From Yponomeuta sedellus (Eukaryota; Arthropoda; Insecta; Lepidoptera; Yponomeutidae), in assembly GCA_934045075.1 (NCBI GenBank), contig OW203725.1, positions 620,001-684,000 of the forward strand: 64,000 nt of DNA. Direction: 5' to 3'. Positions within the stretch are counted from its first letter, which is position 1, and the number at the start of each line of letters is the position of its first letter. This document shows positions 11,206 to 20,908 of this stretch, piece by piece. A program made the translations under genes and the position numbers. The notes under the pieces are model-generated. The model was not told where the DNA came from, made no database searches, and saw only the letters and a program-made list of their open reading frames with translations.

Positions 11206-11644
11206 TTTTGTCAGTAAAACAGCAATGAGTTTTTTCATTAACCGAGTTTACCTAAATATCGGGGCTTTTATTACAATACCCGCTCTTTTTTTTATTTAAG
11301 CCTTCAGTAAAATGTTACTTGTACTTAACGTAGCAAAATTAATTTCTATTTAACAAAATTCAATGTGGTCGTAGCTATTAACTTTCAAGGCCGAAATGAA
11401 CAAAAATATAATTCTTTTCATAAGAAACCTTACCATTTTTAAAAATTCTACGTCTGATACTGTTGTAAACGACCGAATCTAACTGCCATGTTATAAGAGT
11501 TACGAATTTTAGAATTCACTATGTACACCTTTAGTAAACTCGCCGTATGCAGAAAAAACTTAACGTATCGCCGCGTCCCGCACTCGCGCAGCAGATGAGA
11601 GCAGGATGGCGTCATTATGTATCTATTTTTGCGCGCGGGATAAA
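11206..11644. other. Unassigned DNA
   Basis: AT-rich, then GC-richer near 11570-11640. No gene or repeat recognised. Confidence 0.4.
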
Positions 11645-12366
11645 GGCCTGCGAAGACAAGGGACTTTTGTCTCCGAGGGACAAAAGTCCCTGAATCGTAA
11701 AAAAATTCCTTTTGTTCTCCGGAAATTCAGTGAAGCGTACGATATGGAAGCAAATTTTCTGAGATTACATTGTGTTTAAATTTACATATATACATGAAGC
11801 GCTCGTGTCCTAGGCGAACCGAGTGATTGGAATCAATCAGTTGATTAAGCAACAACAGGCGCGGTCAGGTACAGGATGGGTGCGCGTCCCGTGACTACCG
11901 CTAGTGGCATGTTTCCGAGCGCTTCCGTGCTTTGCAAGGCACGCTAAGCCGTTGGTGCCGGCTGTCATATAGTGGCAGTCGTCAAGCCATGTCAGAGGCC
12001 TTATGGACAGCTTGATATCTTCTGAGAGTAAGGCCCGCCACTGTCTTACAATCCTCCACCAACCCGGACTTGATCCCCGTGGTGGAGTATGGCCTAAACT
12101 TCCTGCGATGCAGGAAGAGACCCGTGCCCCAGCAGTGGGGACATACAAGGGTAGATAACGAACCAACCAATGTAAAAGAAAAGGTGTTTTAAAAGAAAAC
12201 ATCGAACTTTTGTCCAGTCCGGTCTCTTGATGTCATCGGTAACTTGAGGGACTTTTTGTACTGGGTACTTTTAGTCTTTCGTGTGCGTTAGTCGATACAA
12301 TTTTATTAGAGATATATATCCACGGACAAAAAAGTACCGGGGGATAGTCCCTCGTCTGCGCAGGCC
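11645..12366 (+). mobile_element. MITE, GAGGGACT family, split by a 5S-SINE
   Basis: Left part 11645-11794 starts 'GGCCTGCGAAGACAAGGGAC' and carries the hairpin 'GGGACTTTTGTC'/'GACAAAAGTCCC'. The right part, about 12170-12366, ends 'CCCTCGTCTGCGCAGGCC' followed by TTAA. The two parts match the continuous copy at 63190-63568 in inverse orientation, so the SINE between them inserted later. Confidence 0.75.
11795..12168 (+). mobile_element. 5S-SINE (family D), nested
   Basis: Full-length: 5' 'GCGCTCGTGTCCTAGGCG', 5S-like 'GGCGCGGTCAGGTACAGGAT', body, and 3' 'ACATACAAGGGTAGATAACG'. Inserted into the MITE. The frames read from its minus strand are not genes. Confidence 0.8.
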
Positions 12367-12635
12367 TTAAGGGCCAAGCAGACGGCTGGCAGGAGACAGG
12401 TACAAGGGGCGTCTTCTTGTGTCGGAGGTCAAGGCCCTCTTCAAGTAGTACCTATTATTTTAAGGGCAACCGAATGTCAAGAGGTCCAAATTTTTAGGCT
12501 GGCTGGAGGAAATAAGGCCACCTTTGTACGGTAATTTTCTATATATTTTTTTTTAATTTTATGTTATGGTTTTATTGTTTTTTTAATAAACAAACAAGAA
12601 GTATTTACTTCTTAGTTAAAATTACGCCACCTTTC

Positions 12636-12775
12636 TCACAGTGAAGGAAAAGATCGCGAGAAAACCTGAGGTTTGAGGTTATAAAACACCGCAGCGCTTG
12701 AAATTGCCAATCGGTGCTTGTTCTCTGTGAGAGAAGGCATTATGCTCTGCAGTGGGATGTACCTACATAGGCGAA
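12636..12775 (+). mobile_element. SINE family C1, 5'-truncated
   Basis: Contains the family C core ('CAGTGAAGGAAAAGATCG') and the C1-type 3' body ('CAGCGCTTGAAATTGCCAAT', 'CTGCAGTGGGATGTAC'). Confidence 0.65.
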
Positions 12776-12835
12776 ATAAAAAACAAGTTAAAATAAACAT
12801 TAATCTCCCAACTAATTATATGTACGTAATGTCTT

Positions 12836-13197
12836 GAAGCGCTCGTAGCCTAGCGGAACCGAGTGATTGGAATCAATCACTTGGGTTAAGCAACAACAGG
12901 CACGGTCAGGTACTGCATGGGTGACCATCTCGTGACTACCGTTAGTGTCATTTTTCCGAAAGCTTCCGTGCTTCGCAAGGCACGTTAAGCCGTTGGTGCC
13001 GGCTGTCATTTAATGGCAGTCGCTAAGCCATGTCAGAGGCCTTATGGGCGGCTTGATAACTTCTGACAGTAAGGCCCGCCACTGTCTTACAATCCTCCAC
13101 CAACCCGGACTTGGCCCCCGTGGTGGCATATGGCCTAACCTTCCTGCGATACAGGAAGAGACCCGTGCCCCAACAGTGGGTACATATATAGGGATGA
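12836..13197 (+). mobile_element. 5S-SINE (family D)
   Basis: Near full-length: 'GCGCTCGTAGCCTAGCGG' at the 5' end (a good tRNA-A-box match), then 'GGGTTAAGCAACAACAGGCA' and 'CATGGGTGACC' (5S C-box like), ending 'GGGATGATATCGG'. Confidence 0.8.
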
Positions 13198-13227
13198 TAT
13201 CGGATGCCTTATATCTTTTGAAAATCT

Positions 13228-13352
13228 GCTGTAATTTGCATCACTTGCAGCCCCGAGTACCTACTTTGCAGTTAGGTTTTACAGCAATATCGTCTTTAGC
13301 CTCTAAATAGGTTTTTAAAATTGTCCTTAACACGGGTTAGTGCATTAAAAAG
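13228..13352 (+). mobile_element. SINE family B tail fragment
   Basis: Starts in the middle segment ('GCATCACTTGCAGCCCCGAG') and ends with 'AGCCTCTAAATAGGTTTTTA' and the 'CACGGGTTAGTGCATTAAAA' tail. No tRNA module. Confidence 0.65.
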
Positions 13353-13569
13353 ACTATAATTAGAAAACAAGTTATAACTTTTGCCATCAGTGGCGCTGTA
13401 ATTAATACCGGGTGGCGCCATAAGGACTAAGATAAGATAAAGAAAATTTTAAATAAGTAATTTCGTGGAAATCTGTAATTGATCTTAATCTTAAATATTA
13501 TTTTTTGTTACTGTTTTCCCTATTATTCAATATATAAAGAAAGATAAGATAAAAATGTTCATTATTGTA

Positions 13570-13636
13570 CATCATCATCATATGATCAACTCATTACGTC
13601 CCCACCGAGTGGCACGAGTCTCTTCCCTGAGGTTTT
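13570..13636 (-). mobile_element. Family D-related tail fragment
   Basis: Short match to the 'CCCCACCGAGTGGCACGAGT' end of the family seen at 4345-4592. Confidence 0.4.
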
Positions 13637-13662
13637 ATTTCATTCACAGGAGCATAAGTTCA

Positions 13663-13895
13663 AAAAAAACCTATTTAGAGGCTAAAAATTCCACCCATGC
13701 CGGGATTCGAACCCGCGACCTCTGGCTAACCGTGCCAGCGCTCTTTCCAACTGAGCTAATGGGCGACTCACCGGCATCAGTGAAATTTCGAACCTCTTTA
13801 CACTATTATCTGTATTACGTACGTTTTTAGCCTCTAAATAGGTTTTTAAAATTGCCCTTGGCACGGGTTAGTGCATTAAAAATAAAAATAGTATA
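13663..13895 (+). mobile_element. SINE family B with 12-bp target duplication
   Basis: Flanked by perfect AGCATAAGTTCA at 13651-13662 and 13896-13907. Starts 'AAAACCTATTTAGAGGC', continues with an antisense tRNA-like module and ends with the sense tail 'AAAAATAAAAATAGTAT'. The ends form an inverted repeat of about 25 bp. The 12-bp duplication and A-rich end indicate target-primed reverse transcription rather than cut-and-paste. Confidence 0.85.
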
Positions 13896-13907
13896 AGCAT
13901 AAGTTCA

Positions 13908-14210
13908 CTTCAGAAGTATTTCTGTCGAAATGCAGCTCTCTAAATATCAGCCGGAATTCCTCGCAAATGTTCCGTGCCTTGTCCGGAGCAATTGACTTCG
14001 CACCTCCGAGCGGTTCCCAAGTATGATTTAGTTCCCACGCCCCCCGCTCTCCGACCCCCGCTAATGCCCTGGAATGGCTGGAAAGACGGGGACACGGCCA
14101 GGCCGAGACATTCTCTAAACGACTCTCCTGTGTTGAATTTTCATAAGAATCAAGTTAAAAATAACAAAAAATGTTGATAGCTCAGCTCATAGGTCAGGAA
14201 AATTGAATTA
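13908..14210. other. Unassigned DNA
   Basis: No recognised feature. Confidence 0.4.
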
Positions 14211-14385
14211 AGGTAAGATAAGAATATTCTTTATTGTACACCAGAGCACATTTTATAAAACATGTAAAGATAAAAAGTACAATTGGCGGCCTTATTGCTA
14301 AAAGCAATTTCTTCCAGACAACCTTACGACGGAAAGTTGCTGAAGGAAATTAGAGACGGGTAGTCGGTGCAAATATGAATATATT
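14211..14385 (-). mobile_element. LINE 3' end repeat (GATAAGATAAG family)
   Basis: 'GGTAAGATAAGAATATTC' at the left is the tail of a minus-strand LINE. 'GGCGGCCTTATTGCTAA' and 'TTTCTTCCAGACAACCTTA' recur at 25960-26395 and 31620-31985. Confidence 0.6.
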
Positions 14386-14684
14386 AATACACTACTTATA
14401 TAAATAACAATATAACTACATAAACAGTTACACACATAGTTATGATAAACTTACATAAACACGTTATAATAACAATCTACGCGATGAGGAAATAAATACA
14501 ATATTGTGTACCTATATGGAGACATACGGAAAAGACAAAATGAAAAGGACAATGCACGAATACTAAACTTGCAGGGACAGATAAAACTCCTGAACCTTGC
14601 TTTTAAAGACAGCCGGGGAAGGGGAGCGCCTTATTGAAAATGGACTATCAAAAAATAATTGTATTTCAAAGGAAAGTATTTACC
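14386..14684. other. Unassigned AT-rich DNA
   Basis: Repeated 'ACATAAAC/ATATAACT' composition and no recognised element. Confidence 0.4.
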
Positions 14685-14830
14685 TCTGGCTATCCGTGCC
14701 AGCGCTCTTTCCGACTGAGCTAATGGGCGACTCACCGGCATCAGTGAAATTTCGAACCTCTTTACTACGTTCTCTGTATTACGTACAGGCAGCGACATCT
14801 GGCTGAAGTAATTTGCATTACTTGCATTAT
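14685..14830 (-). mobile_element. SINE family B fragment
   Basis: Antisense 5' half of the tRNA module ('CTCTGGCTATCCGTGCCAGC') plus the middle segment ('ACGTACAGGCAGCGACATCT'). Both ends truncated. Confidence 0.65.
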
Positions 14831-14839
14831 TTACATTCT

Positions 14840-14925
14840 GTTTGCTTAATCTCAATGTACAATTTACAATTTAAGCCTTTGGGCCATAGTGAAATAAAAA
14901 AAGGTAGCGGGACAAAAAACTGATT
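14840..14925. repeat. LINE-3'UTR-like repeat fragment
   Basis: Partial match to 8095-8250 ('TTACATTCTGTTTGCTTAAT', 'GCCTTTGGGCCATAGTG'). Confidence 0.45.
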
Positions 14926-15657
14926 ATTATTTTTTTATTATTATTATTATTATTTTATTTATTTAAATTGTAGAACATCACAGTACATATGACTATTTCG
15001 TTTTACAATTAGCGACTATTTTACTAATAATTTAGACATAAAATACACATAACATACAATAAAAATTAAAATCCAATACAGTTTACACATAATTTAGACC
15101 ATCCTTTCATTCGTCTCGTTCACAGTATTTCAGACATTCTTCAGCTACATTCATCATCTTATCAGCAAACAGATCACACCCTGGTGCTGACGATAGAAGG
15201 GAATTGATCGAAATCTCATTTTAAAACGTCATTATTACTTATACGTACTCGTATGATAAGATTCTATGATTGCCATCAATCAATTTGGAGTTGTTTTATA
15301 AGTACGGGATCCTGGGTTTTATCCTTTCAGGTCCCAATATTTTTTTCTGTGTTTAATAAAATTGTACTTTCACTGTAGCAAAATCGGTCGCAAACTGCAA
15401 AATAATTCTTGAATTAAACATTGTCAAGTGGTCCAAAATTGCAAGTTCGCGAGCTTCATTGGATCTCATACTGTCACGGAGGGGGCTAGGTCAGTCTTTT
15501 TAAAACATATACATTCTCAAAGCGCGTTTATTTGGAGCTTGAAAACGGACAAATAATGAATAGAAAATCGGAAAGATATCTTTCACTAGTCCGAATATCT
15601 AATTGAAAATGAGTGGCTGCTCCTTCATCACGGCCATCATTATCATCTCTTTCTTTG
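14926..15657. other. (ATT)n and unassigned DNA
   Basis: An imperfect ATT microsatellite at 14926-14970, then AT-rich sequence with no recognised feature. Confidence 0.45.
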
Positions 15658-15890
15658 ACGGCCTCGGTGGCGCAGCGGCTTGGCACGCTGACTGTAAAAT
15701 CGAAGGTCTCGGGTTCGATCTCCGGCCGGGTCAAACACGGAAACGAACTTTTCCAGTTTGTCTGGGGCCTTGGATGTTATCTATGTATTTATTGTATTAA
15801 ATCTACCGTCGAGTCAGCACCTATAACACAAGTCATTTAGTTGTACTTAGCATAGGGCTAACGAGATCTGTGTAATATTGCCATGAATAT
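15655..15890 (+). mobile_element. SINE family E (tRNA-derived)
   Basis: tRNA-like head 'CCTCGGTGGCGCAGCGGC' with B box 'GGGTTCGATCTCC'. The body contains 'CCTATAACACAAGTCATTTA' and 'GCTAACGAGATCTGTGTAAT'. A truncated second copy is nested at 19985-20165. Confidence 0.75.
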
Positions 15891-15894
15891 TTAT

Positions 15895-16972
15895 TTATCA
15901 TGCTGTGGCAATAGGCTACACGTGCCGAATGCACATACTGATGCGTCAGTGTTGCCCCTGCATACTCTTACGAGGGAAGGTGGTTCTAACAATACAATGT
16001 ACGAAGAAAGGAAAATTTGACATTGTGCTACTTAACCGCTAGCCTTTAGAAGTTATAGTATAATAAAGAAACGGACAAACCTACATTTATGAGTAATAAT
16101 GCTGCCCATATACGTGCCGCTTTAGGGCACACGCCTTCTCTGAGAGAAAGAGTATTGCTCCTGAACACCCACCATTATTCGCCCAAATTGCTTCTGACAT
16201 AATTCTAAGCTACTTTCGGCTTCATATCTCGCGATATTTCTCGGACCGACTCTGTCTAATGCGAGTTTATCCCATTAGGAACAAACATGACTAGATCAAG
16301 CCGCTCTGAAGCGAGGGAAATCCCCGAAAGAAATAAAAGTGGAGTCACTCAGTTTAGCGCTAAGCCGCCAGTCTAAGGGCTTGTTTAGACGCACCGCTGA
16401 TCTACGAAAACGAGCTGGCTAAAAACGCACCGCTTTTACACATCCGTGCGAGTGTTTTAAGCAATATTCTGCTCTCCGCGTCGAGTTTTTACTGACGGCT
16501 GAGTCTGAACCGTGCCTTATGATGGTAACTATGATTCGCGTCACGTTTATTTGGAGATTTGCTAGGTAATAGTGGCGTATCTGCGGCGGGGCGCGCTTTA
16601 TCACGTGTTTATAGCCACGCAGAGGGTGGGCAGAGAAGCTACGCTTGAATTAGAACGAGCAATGGCTTCAGATTTTAGGATTTAACACCGACTGGAATTC
16701 AAATTAAAAGTGGCGTATGCCACTATTTAGAATCCCCGAAATCATTTACAAATCGATCATTTATTAGGTAAACGTAATTGTTTTGATATCCGGCGCCATG
16801 TGCATCGTGCACGGTTATTTAAATTTAAATTAGAGTTACTGTTGCTAATTAGGTATAATCCAAAATTCAAAATGTTTTATTTAAAATAAAAAGATAACAA
16901 GCTTGTTTTTCGTTGGTTACCACACTACATGTAAGTCTGTGCGGTGGTAATCAAAGGAAGGCTTAACATTAA
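15895..16972. other. Mostly unassigned DNA
   Basis: A short minus-strand piece of SINE C1 3' body lies near 16125-16180 ('GCCTTCTCTGAGAGAAAGAG'). The remainder, including a GC-richer part at 16380-16620, shows nothing I can assign. Confidence 0.45.
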
Positions 16973-17222
16973 GGGCGAGATAAATAGTCGCTTCTAAGAA
17001 CGAGTCTTAGCGAAAGCACTTGCTTAAGAATCGATTTGTCTATCATAGACAGTACTTTGGCACTCTCTAAGTCGCGAAACCTGGACAAATTCTTAGCATT
17101 GGCCTGAGAACATGCTTAGCTAAGCAAACGTCTACTTTGATACTTAGCTAAGTTAGCCTGAAGTAATGCTTAGGGAAGCTTGAGTACGGACTTGGGCTAA
17201 GCAACGACTATTTATCTCGCCC
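16973..17222. mobile_element. MITE, TAA duplication, PIF/Harbinger-like
   Basis: Terminal inverted repeat 'GGGCGAGATAAATAGTCG' at the left with its exact complement at the right, flanked by TAA on both sides. 250 bp, non-coding, interior rich in 'CTTAGCTAAG'. The TAA (TWA-type) duplication points to PIF/Harbinger, by inference. Confidence 0.8.
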
Positions 17223-17513
17223 TAAGATTAGTTGGCGCTTACCGTTTATGGTTTGTTTTAGATAATGCAGACTAAATGTGAAATATTGATAATTATAAGA
17301 AAAAATATTAAAAGGAAAAGCAACATATCATAAGAGGCGTTTGTTAGCTGGGGTACCCAATTAATAAATGGTGGTAGCTAAGCTGGTACAAAAGGACCGT
17401 GCTATGCAGAAACATTCCAACCCACAAAACTTAACTTGCGAGAAAAACCCTTTTTTTGTTTTACATTGTTTTTGTTCTGACGTTTTTATTTTTTATTTGT
17501 TAATCTTACACGT

Positions 17514-17936
17514 AATACTATTTTTATTTTTAATGCACTAACCCGTGCTAAGGACAAATTTAAAAACCTATTTAGAGGCTGAAAATTTCACCCATGCCGG
17601 GATTCGAACCCGCAACCTCTGGCTATCCGTGCCAGCGCTCTACCAATTGAGCCAATGGGCAACTCACCGGCATCAGTGAAATTTCGAACCTCTTTACACT
17701 ATTCTCTGTAAAACCTAACTGCAAAGTAGGTAGTCGGGGCTGTAAGTGATGCAATTTGCTTAAGCCAGATGTCGCTGCCTGTACGTAATATCATTGAATT
17801 TTCAATGGTAATATAGAGAATAGTGTAAAGAGGTTCGAAATTTCACTGATGCCGGTGAGTCACCCATTGGCTCAATTGGTAGAGCGCTGGCACGGATAGC
17901 CAGAGGTTACGGGTTCGAATCCCGGCATGGGTGAAA
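17514..17936 (-). mobile_element. SINE family B, long foldback copy with TSD
   Basis: Flanked by TCTTACACGT at 17504-17513 and 17937-17946. It contains two tRNA-like modules in opposite orientation (about 17588-17660 minus, 17860-17935 plus), giving arms of about 120 bp with a few mismatches around a centre of about 105 bp. A-rich end at the left ('ACTATTTTTATTTTTAAT'). Confidence 0.85.
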
Positions 17937-17978
17937 TCTTACACGTCTAGACAAAACATGAAAAAAAAACAATCTAAC

Positions 17979-18153
17979 CTATAATATAAAAATTAATCGC
18001 TGAATGTGTTGGTAAGCGCAAATCTCGGGAGCAGCTGAACCGATTTCGCTAATTCTTTTTTTAGAATATTCCTTGAAGTACGAGGATGGTTCTTACGGGG
18101 AAAAAAATAAGTAATCGAGTGTTAGGCGGTACGAACTTCGTTGGGTCAGCTAG
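17979..18153 (+). mobile_element. Non-autonomous Helitron
   Basis: Contains 'GAGCAGCTGAACCGATTT', a 3' hairpin-like 'GGTACGAACTTCGTTGGGTC', and ends CTAG followed by T. The left end is not certain (start region 'CCTATAATATAAAAATTAAT'). Confidence 0.75.
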
Positions 18154-18204
18154 TTTATAATAAAAAAGCATATTCCTCACGTTCTGCGTAATACTTGTAC
18201 CGTA

Positions 18205-18306
18205 TTCAGTCCAATCCGACCAATCCGGACTTAGTCCCCGTGTTGGAGTAATACCTATACCTTCCTTAGGAAAGAGACCGGTGCCCCTCGGTGGGGACAT
18301 AAGAGA
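18205..18306 (+). mobile_element. Family D-related body fragment
   Basis: 'CCAATCCGGACTTAGTCCCC' and 'GAGACCGGTGCCCCTCGGTG' match the shared 3' part of the 4345-4592 family in plus orientation. Confidence 0.55.
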
Positions 18307-18309
18307 TTG

Positions 18310-18904
18310 ATTATGACGGTCCAAATAAAGTAATAAAGTTATGTATATACATAACCTACACCAATAATATGAACTATTTCCGAGGTCAGAAGCTACACGA
18401 TTAGCCTTTCTGTGTCTATCTACATACTCGTATTTATGGCCGTCAGACGCTAGGGCTGGCGGCAGGTAAAGTGCTCTGATTTTGTTGCATTATGAAAACT
18501 GGAAAACGACATTCCCGACTCCCGCCCCCCTTATTCCTTGCCGTGCTCTAAGTGGACCGGACAAATCTGTCTTGCCGCACTCCTTCGCTCACAAAAAGAC
18601 GTCGCAAAAAAAAGAAGTAGCTAAGCCCTCCACCGGTGTTCAAATGCTAGAGTGCAAATCGAGATAAACTTTTATAAGAAAATTTAAATTGCACCAAGCC
18701 TGCCAACTATTTCTTTAGTATTTATGAAATTAAAGCACTTTCCAATGAATTCATTAAATCTAGTGTAGTGCAAAAGCGGCTGGGAAACATTTGACGAGAT
18801 TAGCAAAGGAACGTTAGGAAGAGTTAGCGCGAAAAAGAAGAGGCCTGCAAGGCTGATTAGATAGATAGATAGTATAGGTTCCCAGCCGGACATACTTTGG
18901 GACA
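18310..18904. other. Unassigned DNA
   Basis: Only a short (GATA)n near 18859-18872; nothing else recognised. Confidence 0.4.
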
Positions 18905-18982
18905 TACCAAATAGGGGTTGTATTAGCAAAGGGTAGGATAAAAAATACCTGGAACCGGTGTGCGTGCATGTAACGACTTACG
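18905..18982 (-). mobile_element. SINE family F fragment
   Basis: 'TAGCAAAGGGTAGGATAAAA' and 'ACCGGTGTGCGTGCATGTAA' match the end of family F in minus orientation. Confidence 0.55.
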
Positions 18983-18995
18983 AATTATAAATTAA

Positions 18996-19307
18996 CCCCC
19001 TAAGCCCTGGTGTCCTAGAAATAGGACATCACGAATAACTTTCTTAATTTACACCCAATGACTTAGTTTTTTTTTTAGTAGGAAGTGCGGATTATGGGCC
19101 TTACCCCCTATGATAGCACAACGTGGCGCTCTATAGAGGAGGGCTATGTCCAGCAGTGGACTAGTATAGCCTGACGACGACGACGAAGTGCGGAGAACTT
19201 ACTGTTCCAGGTTTAATATTTTCCTCAAAATTTTTTGGGACAAAAACAAAAAGTTCTTCAATATCTACGTAGACTTGAAGTAACTATTACCTCCAGGGCT
19301 TTGGAGG
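18996..19307 (+). mobile_element. piggyBac-type MITE (TTAA), interrupted
   Basis: Flanked by TTAA at 18992-18995 and 19308-19311. Ends 'CCCCCTAAGCCCTGG' and 'CCAGGGCTTTGGAGG' are inverted repeats. An RTE tail (about 19082-19192) is inserted inside. The clean second copy is 31648-31847 in opposite orientation. TTAA specificity suggests piggyBac mobilisation (inference). Confidence 0.8.
19082..19192 (+). mobile_element. RTE LINE tail, nested in MITE
   Basis: 'GGATTATGGGCCTTACCCCC', 'GGGCTATGTCCAGCAGTGGA' and a (GAC)n tail. 5' truncated. Confidence 0.7.
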
Positions 19308-19444
19308 TTAAACGAGTCAAATCGCCTCATCCACCGCAGCTGCAATGCTGCCGAGACGTCGGGAATTAGAGTAAGTACGTTTTACCTAATAAATAATCGC
19401 GATTTGGCCCGTTACATATATTAAAAATATTATAAACCTATTAA

Positions 19445-19537
19445 ACAGGCGGTGGTAGCTCAGTGGGTAGAACCATGGACTGGCAAGCGAGAGCCCCAGG
19501 TTCGATCCCGAGTGCGGGCATGTACCAATGACTTTGT
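19445..19537 (+). mobile_element. SINE family C2, head (split copy, part 1)
   Basis: tRNA-like head 'GTGGTAGCTCAGTGGGTAGA' with B box 'AGGTTCGATCCCGAG', then 'GGGCATGTACCAATGACTTT'. The copy resumes at 20494 and again near 24688 after two insertions. Confidence 0.75.
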
Positions 19538-20493
19538 CCCTCAATTCACTACCCACTAAAGTATAACACAATTCACTAGTATGGGTCCCATGGACCCATA
19601 TTTTTGACAGGTAAAAAAAATTTAAACACGTGACATTTTTAATCAAATATTATTTTATTTTAAAAGATTACTCTCTTAATCATTTAGTAACTGCCAAAAC
19701 AAACTTAAAAAATTGCTATTTCCTAGTAAATGAGTAACATTTATATTTTATAATACTGAGCCTCTTTTGGCATGGCACGGTTTTAAAAAATCATATTTAA
19801 TATTATAAAGAATTAGGAACTTCTTTGCGGTAATTTTTATTAAATCTATTACTTATACAACAAAAAAAAACAAAAAACTATATATATTCAATACAAAAAT
19901 TCAAAACGTGCAATGGTTGAACTTAGTCCCTTACAGAACAATGCTTGCATATTTTTCTAGCACATGCCAAGCATATAGCCAATTATTTATGCCAATCATG
20001 CCAATGCCAATCAAAGGAAACAAACTTTTCTAGTTTATCCCGGGTATTGGATGTTATCTTTGTATTTATTGTATTAAATCTATCGCCGACTTAGCACCTA
20101 TAACACAAGTCATTTAGTTGTACTTAGTATAAGGCTAACGAGATCTGTGTAATATGTCCGTGAGTATTGATTTATTTAGTAACTCAGATGCTTTATCATC
20201 ATTTACGTTCACTGAGCTATTTTGATCCATGTTTGTATCCTAAAATACGAAAGAAAAGATTGTGATAAAGCAGATAATACTAACACAATTCACTAGTATG
20301 GGTCCATGGGACCCATATAGGCATATATACTCACCTTGCGAGCGGCGCGTACGCATGTCCTATTGCTGTCGCGTTCGGCGCGGCCCTACAGGAAGGTACA
20401 GGACCGCGCATGAACCTGAGCGCGAATAGTATGAAATAGCAAGTGTTTTAAGATTTGGTATGGGTCCACTGGACCCAGGTAGTGAATTAAGGG
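19538..20493. mobile_element. TTAA-type inverted-repeat element in a SINE
   Basis: Starts 'CCCTCAATTCACTACC' and ends 'GGTAGTGAATTAAGGG', which are inverted repeats, followed by TTAA at 20494-20497 (left flank degenerated). Internal 'CAATTCACTAGTATGGGTCC' occurs twice (near 19568 and 20284), each followed by the complementary GGACC/GGGACC, so further short palindromes are nested. No transposase. Confidence 0.65.
19985..20165 (+). mobile_element. SINE family E, 5'-truncated, nested
   Basis: Matches the body and tail of 15655-15890 ('GGATGTTATCTTTGTATTTA', 'GCTAACGAGATCTGTGTAAT') without the tRNA head. Confidence 0.65.
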
Positions 20494-20531
20494 TTAATTT
20501 CAAAGTTACATTTGCGAATTTGTAGTCGCAA
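20494..20531 (+). mobile_element. SINE family C2, split copy, part 2
   Basis: 'TTTCAAAGTTACATTTGCGA' and 'GTCGCAATA' match the uninterrupted order in the copy at 63650-64000 ('CAAAGTTACGTACATTTGCG'). Confidence 0.65.
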
Positions 20532-20908
20532 TACAAAATACAAATACAAAATACAAAATATTTATTCATACAACCAAAATTATTCTTACATACACTTTTG
20601 CTGGGATTCCTTTGTAAGTATAAAATACCTGTGCCAGGGAAACCCGCTCTTCCACAACTTATAAAGGTTGAACAACTAAAACTAACTATCGAATCTTATT
20701 TTTATAAAGCTGGATAAGTTATAGAAATGTGGTGTGTCTGTGTGTGAGAGTGTACGTGTGTTAGGGTGTGTGAGGGTGTGTGAGGGTGTATGTGTGTGTG
20801 TTTTATATTTATTCATGTTTATTACACTAATTACATTTAACTAACATGTTGTAACAAGAGTTCCGTTTCCTCATAGCTCTGGCTTAGCAGCCATTTAGAC
20901 AGTACTTT

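Noticed and set aside
12836..13197. 5S rRNA gene
   Set aside because: Only the internal promoter part of 5S is present and it is fused to a repeated SINE body.
13663..13895. Family B as a DNA transposon because of inverted ends
   Set aside because: Duplications are 10-13 bp and variable, one end is A-rich, and the head is tRNA-like, all pointing to reverse transcription.
17588..17660. Possible genuine tRNA genes (many cloverleaf-like modules)
   Set aside because: The modules recur in many copies with the same flanking SINE tail and target duplications, and the T stem has a mismatch, so they are SINE heads.
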